A stretch of DNA of 42,711 bases, from assembly GCA_015487635.1 (NCBI GenBank), contig WFPM01000144.1, positions 1-42,711 on the forward strand, read 5' to 3'. Both the position numbers and the translations under genes were made by a program. Below are positions 28,998 through 38,365 of this stretch, in pieces. Every line of letters begins with the position of its first letter. Position 1 is the stretch's first letter. Below the pieces are notes generated by a model, which saw nothing but the letters and a program-made list of their open reading frames with translations, did no database searches and was not told the origin of the DNA. This stretch comes from Rhodothermus sp. (GTDB lineage Bacteria; Bacteroidota; Rhodothermia; Rhodothermales; Rhodothermaceae).

Positions 28998-31034
28998 TCA
29001 CCCATCCTGCGCCAAGACGGGAACACCAAGGTCAGCCTTCAGCCACTGAATAAGAATCAAACACAGATACAACGCCATATCCACCGAAGGATCGGTGTCT
29101 GCCTGATGCTGCTGCATATGCTCCCATGCCCGACGCAATCGTTCCGGTTCCACGAAAGGCTGCAATTGCGAAGCGGAAACAATCAGACGAACGATGCGCG
29201 CTTTTTCAAACTGCAGCAATCCAGTCGTGAACCCGTATCCGATATTGGCTTTTGAAGACCGCCACTGCACTTCTGGGGGCAGGATCCCCTCAAGCGCCCT
29301 GCGCAACAGATAGCGTGCCCATCCGTTGCGCAGCTTCCAAGACAGCGGCAAATGCATGCTCAGCGTAACGAGGCGCCGATCAAAGAAGGGAAACCGCTCC
29401 TCCACCTGGAGCCACCCGATCCGCGCATTGGCAAATTCAAGGACCCACTGCCAGATGCCTCCTGTCAACTGCTCCCAGTGATCTCTGCGGGGATGCCAGA
29501 CCTTCGGTCGCGTGGCCGGCTGACGCGCCAGCCAGCGGTCCAGCAACGGCGACAGGTGATAGGCGTCTGTAAAATGCGCGAGCAGCTGCTGCCGACGCAG
29601 GCGTCGGCGCGCGCGTCGTCGTCGCCATCCGGCGGGAATCCACGGCCGCACACCCGACTCCACCAGCAGCCTGCTGAACGCCAGGTCGAACCGGCGGTGC
29701 AGGTACCGCCCCCCTTCCCAAAAGTCCCGCCACCGCAGGGAACGGGCCCATCCGCTCAGCACCGCCCCACCGAACTTGTGCGCAAGGCGCTGCGGTGAAA
29801 GCCCCTCGACTTGTGCGAACACCTCTACCTCCTGTGCAAACCGTTCCCATTGCTTTTGGTAAAAAAGATCGGCCAGATGCGCCCATCCGTAGGTCAGTAC
29901 ACTGTCGCCATCCAGCCCACTCAGTACGATCCGCACCCCGTGTGACTGCATGGCCTGCGTCACACCAATGGGGATGTGATAATTTGCCGAAAAAAAAGGC
30001 TGACCGTACAGTTGAAGCATCATGTCCAGATTCATCAGAGGGCTCACCCGATCCGCCTGAAATACATGATGACACAGATTGGGAAAGCGCTGAATCACAG
30101 CAACGGCATACGATCGTTCGTCCACAGTCGCCCGCCACTCGTCGGGCACCTCTTCAAAAACGGCCGTACCGGCATGCAGCACCTGATCTCTCATAAGATG
30201 AGCCGCCATCCCGGTCACTGAGGAAGAATCCAATCCGCCACTGAGCTGTGCGCCCACGGGAAACGCACTGCGGAGCCGGCACCGGACGGCCTCCTCGAAA
30301 CAGGCGCGAAAGGCTTCCACGTACTCGGCTTCCGTCCTAAAATGCACCTCCTGCTCCAGATCGACCTGCCAGTAACGCCAGCAACGTAGCTCCCGGGCAT
30401 CCACCTGTAGCGCATGACCACCGGGCAAGCGCCGAATTGCCCGGTAAAACGTCCGCACGTTCTCCGTATCAAGCTTCAAGGCCAGATAACGCAGGATCAT
30501 TTCTTCGTCGATCTCCTGCGGCACCTCGGGCAACAGACGCACGGCCGGAAGCAGCGTGGCAAAGGCAAAGCGCCGGCCTTCGTGGAAGTAATAGAACGGT
30601 CGCACGCCCATGCCGTCGCGGGCGGCAAACAGCCGCCGGTGCTGCCGATCCCAGATAGCAAAGGCAAAATCGCCGATGAGCCGATCCGGGCAGTCGGCGC
30701 CCCAGCGGCGGTAGGCAGCCAGGATCAGCTCGGCATCTGTCACCGGTCGCTCGGCGGTCGATCGAAGACGCAGTGCTGCCAGCAGTTCGTCGCGGTTGTC
30801 GATCCGGGCATCGGCCACCAGCACCAGATCGCCTTCTGGAGCAACAAGCGGCTGCTGTTCGTGCAGCGACTCCGGCGTCGTATGGAGCATCCAGTGCGCC
30901 AGTAGCACGGACCCCTCGTGCCAGCAACCCTGGCCGTCCGGTCCCCGATGGGCCAGCACGTCCAGCGCCGGCCGTAGCGCTTCGGGGTCGATCGGGTGTC
31001 CGTCGAAATGGATCAGCCCAAAGATGGCACTCAT
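28998..31034 (-). CDS. Asparagine synthetase-like protein (lasso cyclase C-like)
   Basis: 678 aa; MSAIFGLIHFDG..LAHRGPDGQG; PP-loop LSGGLDSSSVTGMAAHL; no Cys at position 2; ATGA overlap with HPr-kinase-like gene. Confidence 0.87.
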   Translation of the reverse strand: MSAIFGLIHFDGHPIDPEALRPALDVLAHRGPDGQGCWHEGSVLLAHWMLHTTPESLHEQQPLVAPEGDLVLVADARIDNRDELLAALRLRSTAERPVTDAELILAAYRRWGADCPDRLIGDFAFAIWDRQHRRLFAARDGMGVRPFYYFHEGRRFAFATLLPAVRLLPEVPQEIDEEMILRYLALKLDTENVRTFYRAIRRLPGGHALQVDARELRCWRYWQVDLEQEVHFRTEAEYVEAFRACFEEAVRCRLRSAFPVGAQLSGGLDSSSVTGMAAHLMRDQVLHAGTAVFEEVPDEWRATVDERSYAVAVIQRFPNLCHHVFQADRVSPLMNLDMMLQLYGQPFFSANYHIPIGVTQAMQSHGVRIVLSGLDGDSVLTYGWAHLADLFYQKQWERFAQEVEVFAQVEGLSPQRLAHKFGGAVLSGWARSLRWRDFWEGGRYLHRRFDLAFSRLLVESGVRPWIPAGWRRRRARRRLRRQQLLAHFTDAYHLSPLLDRWLARQPATRPKVWHPRRDHWEQLTGGIWQWVLEFANARIGWLQVEERFPFFDRRLVTLSMHLPLSWKLRNGWARYLLRRALEGILPPEVQWRSSKANIGYGFTTGLLQFEKARIVRLIVSASQLQPFVEPERLRRAWEHMQQHQADTDPSVDMALYLCLILIQWLKADLGVPVLAQDG

Positions 31035-31999
31035 GCGTTTTCCTGCTGCATGAAGGTTTCGATGGCGGCCACCACGTCGGGTAACTGTTCCAGTGCAGGC
31101 GGACGCTCCAACGCCAGTAAGGGTACGTAACGGGCCAGATGGCCCACCTGCTGCAGGTGGCGCGCCGTGGCCCGCGTCTGCTCCAGCAGCACCCGCGTAT
31201 AGGTATGCAGCAATAGCTCCAGAAAGGCTTCCTGGCCCCGCAGCGGAAGAATCCGGACGTTATCGCCCGGGCGCAATGCAAACAATGCGGCCAGTGGCAG
31301 CGGACGATCCACGCCGTCCGGCAACCGGGCCACGCGTTTTTCGATGGCCGGATGTACACGCGGCAATCCGTCGAGCGCCATCTCCAGGGTCTGCGCGAGC
31401 GCATCCGGCCAGAGCTTGAGTTGCGGATAGGCAGGCAGAACCAGCGGCGGCCCATCCGGTCGCTCGTCCAGCACGAGCACATCGTCGGTCACCAGTGGAT
31501 AGCCCCGCGCATGCAGCGCGGCCGCCATGGTCGATTTACCGTGCCCTTTTTCGGCAATGAACGCCACCACCCGATCCCCCATGGCCACGGCACTGGCATG
31601 CAGCACCAGATGGCCCCGCTGGTGCATCAGAATGCCCAGTCCGATGCCCAGCAGAAGTACACGAAGCGTCTCGTCGGGCAGTTCAGGCGGCACGTCGTAG
31701 GTAATGCACCGTCCGTCCTCGATACGCAACAATCCGACTTCGTCGTAAATCAGCAGCGCTTCAGTGGGGGTCACGCGCAGGCGATTTCCCTGCCGCTCCA
31801 GCCCTTCGGCCATCGGTGCCAGCGCCTCCCGGTAGATGTACACATTCCCTGCAGCCGGAGCCGCTGGCCTGAGTTCGGGAAGCGGGACATCCGAACAGAC
31901 ATGCAGTCCGAAGACGTTGTAATGGTAGGGCCACGCCTGCCGGGCCCCCGGTTCTGGCTTCGATGTGACCGATACGGACGGGTTGCTTGCCATAAGCAT
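31031..31999 (-). CDS. HPr kinase-like P-loop protein (RiPP/lasso precursor kinase-like)
   Basis: 322 aa; FIAEKGHGKSTMAAALHARGYPLVTDDVLVLDE; overlaps the cyclase-like gene. Confidence 0.8.
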   Translation of the reverse strand: MLMASNPSVSVTSKPEPGARQAWPYHYNVFGLHVCSDVPLPELRPAAPAAGNVYIYREALAPMAEGLERQGNRLRVTPTEALLIYDEVGLLRIEDGRCITYDVPPELPDETLRVLLLGIGLGILMHQRGHLVLHASAVAMGDRVVAFIAEKGHGKSTMAAALHARGYPLVTDDVLVLDERPDGPPLVLPAYPQLKLWPDALAQTLEMALDGLPRVHPAIEKRVARLPDGVDRPLPLAALFALRPGDNVRILPLRGQEAFLELLLHTYTRVLLEQTRATARHLQQVGHLARYVPLLALERPPALEQLPDVVAAIETFMQQENA

Positions 32000-32061
32000 T
32001 TACGCTCGGAAAATAACGACCCTCACTGTTCTCCTGTTCAAATTATCAAAAATCCACCCCT

Positions 32062-33204
32062 TCAGGGATGCGCCGATGGCGCATCGAGCGGGCAAGTTTC
32101 GGCATTATCTGAAGTCCAGCGCCAGCGCAGGCGGGCGATCACTGGCCGGTGATCTGAGAGTTCGGCGGCCGGCACGGCGCCGTCGAGCACTTCCCATTCG
32201 TGGCTGACCAGCACGTGGTCGATGCGCACCAGCGGTCGCGCCGCTGGCCAGGAAGGCGCCGCAACACCACCGAGCCGTCCGGCCGCCCGCAATCCCCGGG
32301 ACAGCCAGCCATAAAACCACTGGTCGGGCGTGCTGTTGAAGTCGCCGCTCAGGATGATCGGCAGTCGTTCCTGATCGATCCAGGCGCGGAGCTGCCGGAC
32401 CTGCCTGGCCCGCTGGAGCAGGGCCCGGCGATAGGCCCCCAGCCACCGACGCCAGTTCGCCGGATGCTTCCAACCACCATCGCGTAGCACTTCCCAGGGT
32501 TTAACGGGGCCGTACGACTGCAACCGCACGTTGTAGTGCACGAAGGGGCGGCCTTTCCAGCACAGCTCGCTCCGCACGGCCTGGTAGATCAGCCCTTCGG
32601 GGCCGCGGGCCAGCGGACGGATTTCCTGCCACACGACCGCCAGGCGCGTTAGCGTCACCACCTCGGCGAACATCGGCCCGCGTCCTAGATCAGGCACCGA
32701 AAACCGATAGCCCTGCCGTTCCACCAACGGCCGAAGATGCCCGATCAGGCGTACTGTGGACGGATGTCCCCGCTGTCGGTAGCGCCAGACGCCCACTTCC
32801 TGAAAGCCGATGAGCTGGGGCCGGGAGCGCAGCACCAGCGCTTGCAGCGAATCGCCCAGTGCAGGCCGACGACTTTCCGGCACGTTGTAGGTCATGACCA
32901 CGAGCGTATCGTCCGACGCCGCCGCAGTCGAAGCGCTCCCTTCCGTCCAGCCATGCCGCAGGCCGTAGAGTAGCAGCGCCAGCAGCACGCCGCCCAGCAG
33001 GAGCCAGCGGCGCTGCCAGAACAGCACCAGCGCCAGCACGCACAGCACCGCCACCAGCAGGGGCAACCCGACCGCCAGCAGCTGCAGCCACCAGGCCACC
33101 TCCGGTGGAATCCAGTAAGCTGCATACGCCAGCCCGAACAACCCCAGCAGGCTGCCGGTCATGATCCGAAGCGCTGTGGCCGAGATGCCCTGAACATGAG
33201 CCAT
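32062..33204 (-). CDS. Membrane-anchored endonuclease/exonuclease/phosphatase (EEP) family protein
   Basis: 380 aa; N-terminal TM helices; VVMTYNVPESRR, IGFQEVGVW, ILSGDFNSTPDQW, IDHVLVSHEWEV, LSDHRPVIARL. Confidence 0.87.
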   Translation of the reverse strand: MAHVQGISATALRIMTGSLLGLFGLAYAAYWIPPEVAWWLQLLAVGLPLLVAVLCVLALVLFWQRRWLLLGGVLLALLLYGLRHGWTEGSASTAAASDDTLVVMTYNVPESRRPALGDSLQALVLRSRPQLIGFQEVGVWRYRQRGHPSTVRLIGHLRPLVERQGYRFSVPDLGRGPMFAEVVTLTRLAVVWQEIRPLARGPEGLIYQAVRSELCWKGRPFVHYNVRLQSYGPVKPWEVLRDGGWKHPANWRRWLGAYRRALLQRARQVRQLRAWIDQERLPIILSGDFNSTPDQWFYGWLSRGLRAAGRLGGVAAPSWPAARPLVRIDHVLVSHEWEVLDGAVPAAELSDHRPVIARLRWRWTSDNAETCPLDAPSAHP

Positions 33205-33211
33205 GTAACCC

Positions 33212-34414
33212 TTACTGCGAAGCCGGCGCTGTCGGTTGTTCTTCCACGGCCTTTTTCAGGCGTACCCGTTCCAGAATAGCCCGCCAGGCGCGCAGTGCCA
33301 GCGTATCGGGGAGCTCCACGTCGTCAAAGCGAATCAGTTCGCCGGGCTCGATGTCGCGGGTCAGCACGGCATCGGCCATCAGACCGATCGGCACGTGATC
33401 GGGCTCGTCCAGAATGCGCACGGCCTCTCCCCGCACGTCAAAGCTTCCAATGCCGCGGTCAATGCGCGTACCTTTCGGCAGGCGTCGTTTGGCGATGGTG
33501 GCCACGCTGATGCGCGGGTGGGTTGTGTTGTTCAGCAGAATGCGCCGTTCGAAGAGCACGCGCCGGATAGTCTTCTGGATTTCCAGGTGGCATAGATGGA
33601 ACGGCCGCAGCAACACGTAATACGGACCGTCGCCCAGTTTGAGATATTGCAGGTAGTCGCGCTGATAGTCGTCGTGCTCGGCGGCAATGAATACGCCGGC
33701 CGGCGCGCCCGGCGAAAGCACGTAGTCGCTGATCGGATGTCCGAGGCGGCGGGCTCCGTCGGCCAGCGTGCGTGCGCCCACTTCGACATCTGGCGACTGA
33801 ATCCCGAGCATGCCGCGCACGGCAATGTCGGCTCCCAGTCCGTTGGCCACCAGCGTCTGCTCGATCTGCACCTTGGTGCCATCGGTAAAGGCCGTCACCT
33901 GCGGAAGCGTGATGCCCTGCTTCCGCGCCCAGAAGTGCATCTCTTCGGGCGAGGGATTATGATTCAAGTAGCGTTTGATGTTGCCATAGACCAGCGGTCG
34001 GAAGCCCATCTGGAGAATATCTTCCCGCAGCGCGGCCAGACAACCCGGCTGGTCACCCTCCGCTTCGGTCAGCAGTCCGCGATCGACAAAATAGGAGCCT
34101 GTCGTGATGTGAAATTCGGCGTCCATCGTCACCACCGGGAGTCCTGCTTCCAGGACCCGGCTGATCACTTCGGTAGCATGGAGCACGTCGCCGCTGCACT
34201 CAACCACCAGATCGGCGTGCTCGATCAGATCGTCCAGGCTGTTCGTGAGCAGTTCCGGCCGGGGAAAGTCCGGACGATTGCGGATGTCGGTGCGCGTCAG
34301 CACACGCGTCACGCGCAGATCTTTCACATGCTGCATTGCCATCACGAAGCCGCGGGCGATGAAGCCGCTACCCACAACTCCGATGCGAAAGGAATCCGCC
34401 ATAAACATCCTCAC
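33212..34414 (-). CDS. NAD(P)-binding homoserine dehydrogenase-like oxidoreductase with C-terminal SAF-like domain
   Basis: 400 aa; IGVVGSGFIARGFVMAM Rossmann motif; RLPKGTRIDRGIGSFDVRGEAV...LTRDIEPGELIRFDDVELPD. Confidence 0.72.
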   Translation of the reverse strand: MRMFMADSFRIGVVGSGFIARGFVMAMQHVKDLRVTRVLTRTDIRNRPDFPRPELLTNSLDDLIEHADLVVECSGDVLHATEVISRVLEAGLPVVTMDAEFHITTGSYFVDRGLLTEAEGDQPGCLAALREDILQMGFRPLVYGNIKRYLNHNPSPEEMHFWARKQGITLPQVTAFTDGTKVQIEQTLVANGLGADIAVRGMLGIQSPDVEVGARTLADGARRLGHPISDYVLSPGAPAGVFIAAEHDDYQRDYLQYLKLGDGPYYVLLRPFHLCHLEIQKTIRRVLFERRILLNNTTHPRISVATIAKRRLPKGTRIDRGIGSFDVRGEAVRILDEPDHVPIGLMADAVLTRDIEPGELIRFDDVELPDTLALRAWRAILERVRLKKAVEEQPTAPASQ

Positions 34415-34415
34415 T

Positions 34416-36059
34416 TCAGGTCAGACGGGTTCTTAGATGATCGGCAAGCCGCAAGGTCAGTGCCACAATAGTCAACGTCGGGTTTGCAAAACCGGCGGTC
34501 GGGAAAACGGACGATCCGGCCACGTACAGGTTCTTTACACCATGCACCCGAGCGTCGGGATCCACCACGCCCTCACGAGGACTGGCATGCATGCGCGTGG
34601 TGCCCATGTGGTGAAATCCGCCCGTGATGCCATCGGGCGGAATGCGCCGAAATTCTTCTTCCTGCACGCTGCCCCACCCTAGCCGAGCCAGCTCCTGCGC
34701 CACCAGGTGTTGTGCCCGCTGCAAACTTTCCACATCCTGGCGGCTGATCTGCCAGTGCAGTTCCAGCCGTGGCTGGCCGAACGCGTCCCGGCGCCGGGAA
34801 AGCCGCACCCGGCTTTCGGGATGGGGCGCTTGCTCGGTCATGTGATGTAGCACGAAGGCGACCGGCGTCCGCGTCGCAGTCGTCGGTTTCCCCTTCAAAG
34901 CAAGGAGTCGGGTGGTGGCCCAGGGAACGAGTCGCGGCATGTCGTGCACCAGCTGGAAAAGGTGGCGGGGCAGATCTTCGGGCCAGGTGCGATGCCGGAC
35001 GGCTTCGCGCAACACGCGGAGTGCTTCAAATCCGCCCCAGAGCAGCGGGTTATTGCGGCGAGGCAATGCCAGGCGATCGGTCGGCCAGAGTGCCACGCAG
35101 TAGTTCAGCAGTCCCTCTCGCCGCACCACCTCCTCTTGCAGGGCCAATTTGCCCATCACCCACATGCCTTCATGCGCATGCAGTCGGTAAAAACCCAGTT
35201 GTGGAATCAGCGTCCGGTCGGCCGGCACGAACAGGCCCGAAAGAAAATGCAGGTGCTCCATGAAAAAACGCCCCACCCGATCGTAGGTGTTGCCCAGCCC
35301 GTTCGGGCAGACCCGATTCGAAAGCAGGAGCAGCCGCGCATTCTCCAGGCCACCGGCCGCCAGCACCACACAGCGCGCGCGTACGGTGACTTCGCTCCGA
35401 TCCGGCCGGGCTACTCGGACGCCTTTCACCACTTCGCCGGTATCATTCGTCAGCAGCTCCAGCGCATGCGCGTGCAGGCACACCGTCACGTTCGGATCGG
35501 CCAGCAACGCGGGCCCGTAGTCCCGATAAAATCGAGCGGGATCGCCAAACTGAAACAATGCAGTCCGCAGCACCGCACTTCCTTCCGACAGCAGCGGGCG
35601 TTCCGTAGCCGAAGCCCATGCCTCGGCCGTGTAGGGACGGTCTTCCAGCCCGAAGAAAGCCTGCGCTCGGCGATAATACGGCGCCAGCGTCTCGTACCCG
35701 AACGGCCATCCACTGAAGGGGACCGCTTCGCGCCGCTCGAAGTCGATCGGATCAAGCGGCCGCAGCCGGATACGGCACACACCGGGCGCCACTTCGTAGT
35801 CCCACAGATGGCTGGAACCTCCCAGCGCCCGCGCCCGGACCATGTCCAAGGGAAAGTAGGGATACCCTGTGATGTCGCCCCGGCTGAGCCGGGCACTCTC
35901 CGGATCCGGCCGTTCGCCGCCACTTTCCAGCACGCAGATGCCCAGCCCGCTGTCGCGCAACGCCCAGGCCAGCGTCAGTCCGGCCACCCCGCCCCCTACA
36001 ATGCACAGATCGTAGGGACCCAGCTCCGATCGATCGAACGCTTTCAGATCGATTTTCAT
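34416..36059 (-). CDS. GMC-family FAD-dependent oxidoreductase
   Basis: MKIDLKAFDRSELGPYDLCIVGGGVAGLTLAWALRDSGLGICVLESG; GSSHLW; C-terminal HHMGTTRMHASPREGVVDPDARVHGVKNLYVAGSSVFPTAGFANPTLTIVAL. Start chosen at internal Met with ATGA overlap. Confidence 0.88.
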   Translation of the reverse strand: MKIDLKAFDRSELGPYDLCIVGGGVAGLTLAWALRDSGLGICVLESGGERPDPESARLSRGDITGYPYFPLDMVRARALGGSSHLWDYEVAPGVCRIRLRPLDPIDFERREAVPFSGWPFGYETLAPYYRRAQAFFGLEDRPYTAEAWASATERPLLSEGSAVLRTALFQFGDPARFYRDYGPALLADPNVTVCLHAHALELLTNDTGEVVKGVRVARPDRSEVTVRARCVVLAAGGLENARLLLLSNRVCPNGLGNTYDRVGRFFMEHLHFLSGLFVPADRTLIPQLGFYRLHAHEGMWVMGKLALQEEVVRREGLLNYCVALWPTDRLALPRRNNPLLWGGFEALRVLREAVRHRTWPEDLPRHLFQLVHDMPRLVPWATTRLLALKGKPTTATRTPVAFVLHHMTEQAPHPESRVRLSRRRDAFGQPRLELHWQISRQDVESLQRAQHLVAQELARLGWGSVQEEEFRRIPPDGITGGFHHMGTTRMHASPREGVVDPDARVHGVKNLYVAGSSVFPTAGFANPTLTIVALTLRLADHLRTRLT

Positions 36060-37246
36060 GAAGCCCTGCCGGGATGCAACCGCTCTACCAGCACACGTAC
36101 CGGGCGAATCACCGGATAGAGAAAGGTAAGGCGTTTCGGCAACCGACAGAACACTCGATCCTTTTCTGTAGGCGCCAGTGCCAGTTTCAGGTGATGGCCC
36201 AGGTAGCCGAAGCGATGACGCCAGCGCTCGCGTTCCCGAAAGTGATACCAGAACATGGGCCAGAAGGCGCGCACGTTGGCGTCGTCCCGAAACATCCAGC
36301 GCGTGACCACCTCGCGAGTCATACGCCGGGCTGCTCGCCGCTGGCGAAGTCCTCGTTGCAGCACGTCCGGCACCGGTGCGCCCAGCAGCTCGGCGGCCAG
36401 CGTACATCCGATGGCCAGCACGCGCATTGTCCCCAGACGATGCGCCTGTTGCAGCACGGCCGCTCCGTCCAGGTCGGGACAGCGACGCAGCAGTTCGGCC
36501 ACGTCGGCCACCCAGTTCAGTTTCAGCCAGCGATGTTTGTTGCCGTGAATGACCAGATAGAGCAACAGGTCCTCGGGCGCCATGGTGCGTAGCCTTCGTC
36601 CGGCAAAGGGAACCTGCCGGTGTCGTGCCCAGATCGCCTCGGGATCCAGCGGCAGGTCGTAGATCGTGTAGAAAAAGGCCCAGTGCAGCTCAACGACAAA
36701 GTCGCGGCTTTCGTGAACAAATTCAAACCCGAGCTGCGTGTCCAGATAGGCTTCTGTTTCGGCCTCCTCCAGTTTTTTATGGGCCCGGTAGCCCAGCGAC
36801 TCGAGGACCCGTCGGGCTTTCCAGAAGTCGCTCCGTTTTACCAGCAGGTCGATGTCCACATAGACCCGCGCCGCCGGATCCCCGTAGATGAGCGCGGCTA
36901 GGGCCGGCCCTTTGAAGGGAATTACCGGAATCCCCTCGGCCTCCAGCCGATCGACCAGCCGCAGGAGTTCTTGCGTCTGATGCAGGTTGTGGACGGTCAG
37001 CGCCCGCGCCTCAGCCTCCAGCCGGGTACGCCACGGCTCCGGCACGGCCTCGGGTACCGCCGCCAGCAGGTTCCGGTATACCGGCGCCACCACGCCATGC
37101 CGTAGTGTCCACCGGTACAGCCGTTCCCAGTCGAGCGGTTGTGCCAGCAGCGCCTGCAACTGCGCAGCAGCCGGCGGATCCAGACGGGTTCGCGCCGCCA
37201 GCGTCAGCACCCGTGCTTCCGGTGAAAGGGACGAAACGAGCGACAT
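36056..37246 (-). CDS. Nucleotidyltransferase family protein (PF14907-like)
   Basis: 396 aa; VIPFKGPALAALIYGDPAARVYVDIDLLVKRSDFWKARRVLESLGY, ELHWAFF, LLLYLVIHGNKHRWLKLNWVADVAELL. Confidence 0.82.
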   Translation of the reverse strand: MSLVSSLSPEARVLTLAARTRLDPPAAAQLQALLAQPLDWERLYRWTLRHGVVAPVYRNLLAAVPEAVPEPWRTRLEAEARALTVHNLHQTQELLRLVDRLEAEGIPVIPFKGPALAALIYGDPAARVYVDIDLLVKRSDFWKARRVLESLGYRAHKKLEEAETEAYLDTQLGFEFVHESRDFVVELHWAFFYTIYDLPLDPEAIWARHRQVPFAGRRLRTMAPEDLLLYLVIHGNKHRWLKLNWVADVAELLRRCPDLDGAAVLQQAHRLGTMRVLAIGCTLAAELLGAPVPDVLQRGLRQRRAARRMTREVVTRWMFRDDANVRAFWPMFWYHFRERERWRHRFGYLGHHLKLALAPTEKDRVFCRLPKRLTFLYPVIRPVRVLVERLHPGRAS

Positions 37247-37252
37247 GGCGAC

Positions 37253-38365
37253 TCAGGAAGAAAGGGGCAACGGTGCAACTTCTTCAGACGCGGGAGGCAT
37301 GGATTTTACCGACAGATCCGGCACCGCATGCCGAAACAACTCCTCCGGATAGTTGGGAACGGGTTTGCGCCAGAACCGGCTGCGCAGCCAGCGCACCCCG
37401 CGCGAGATCCAACTCCCCGATGGTCCCAGCCAGGTGAGGACATAGCCCACGCTGCTGCGCAGCGTCCGCCGCAAGCGCAAAGCCTGCCGTAACCGTTCCC
37501 GTGCGGCCTTTCGTTGACCGATGCTCAGCAGCGTATTTCCATAAGTGGTCAGCGCGTAAGCCATGCGGGCTTCGAAGACCGACCGGTACGGCGCCAGCGC
37601 CGGATCCTTCAGAAAATGCCGGTAGCAGAACAGCTCACCCTCGAATCCGTAGAGACGCCAGTGCCAGCTCCGACTGACCCCTCCGGGTTGCCAGCGGCAA
37701 CTGGCCAACCGCTGCGGCACGTAGTAGGCACCACCCTGCTGCGCGCACCGATACAGCAGCCACAGGTCCACCATGGCCCGCGACTCGTCGGCCAGAAACG
37801 TGGGGTGTACAGACGCCCGTCGGAACAACACGGCCCCGATGAACACGGACCGATCGATCAACGCCACCCGCAGAAAATCATCCACCGGACCTTCCGGCAG
37901 GCGCGCGCGTCGCCAGCGCCGGGTGTTGCGATCACTGTCATCCGGAAGCCGCCGTCCTTCGCTGTCCATAACCCAGTGATCACAGAAGGCCAGCACCAGG
38001 CGTGCATCCTGACGAAGCGGTTGCAGCAGCGTCTCCACAAAAGCCGGCTCCAGCGTGTCGTCGTCGCCCAGAAAACAGAAAAAGTCGCCGCGGGCCATTT
38101 CGACGCCCTGTCGCCAGTTGGCCACCAGCCCCCGGTTTCGGTGATTACGTACGTACAGAATGCGATCGTCCCGCACCTGAAAATTCCGGACCACCGCCGG
38201 AGTGTGATCGGTGCTGGCGTCGTCCAGCACGATAATCTCCAGGTTCGGATAGGTCTGCGCACAGGCGCTCGCCAGCGCCGCCTGTAGATAGCCGGCCCGG
38301 TTAAACGTCGGGATCAGAATGCTGACCACGGGCCCCCCGTGCTCTTGGCGGCTGATCTGTTGCAT
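37253..38365 (-). CDS. GT2-family glycosyltransferase
   Basis: 370 aa; VSILIPTFNRAGYLQAALASACAQTYPNLEIIVLDDASTDHTPAVV..FFCFLGDDDTLEP. Confidence 0.92.
   Translation of the reverse strand: MQQISRQEHGGPVVSILIPTFNRAGYLQAALASACAQTYPNLEIIVLDDASTDHTPAVVRNFQVRDDRILYVRNHRNRGLVANWRQGVEMARGDFFCFLGDDDTLEPAFVETLLQPLRQDARLVLAFCDHWVMDSEGRRLPDDSDRNTRRWRRARLPEGPVDDFLRVALIDRSVFIGAVLFRRASVHPTFLADESRAMVDLWLLYRCAQQGGAYYVPQRLASCRWQPGGVSRSWHWRLYGFEGELFCYRHFLKDPALAPYRSVFEARMAYALTTYGNTLLSIGQRKAARERLRQALRLRRTLRSSVGYVLTWLGPSGSWISRGVRWLRSRFWRKPVPNYPEELFRHAVPDLSVKSMPPASEEVAPLPLSS

Noticed and set aside
32067-32085. GATGCGCCGATGGCGCATC palindrome (similar to TGCGCCAATGGCGCA at 38482-38496)
   Set aside because: First copy is inside the EEP coding tail; short stem without T tract; two copies alone are weak evidence of function
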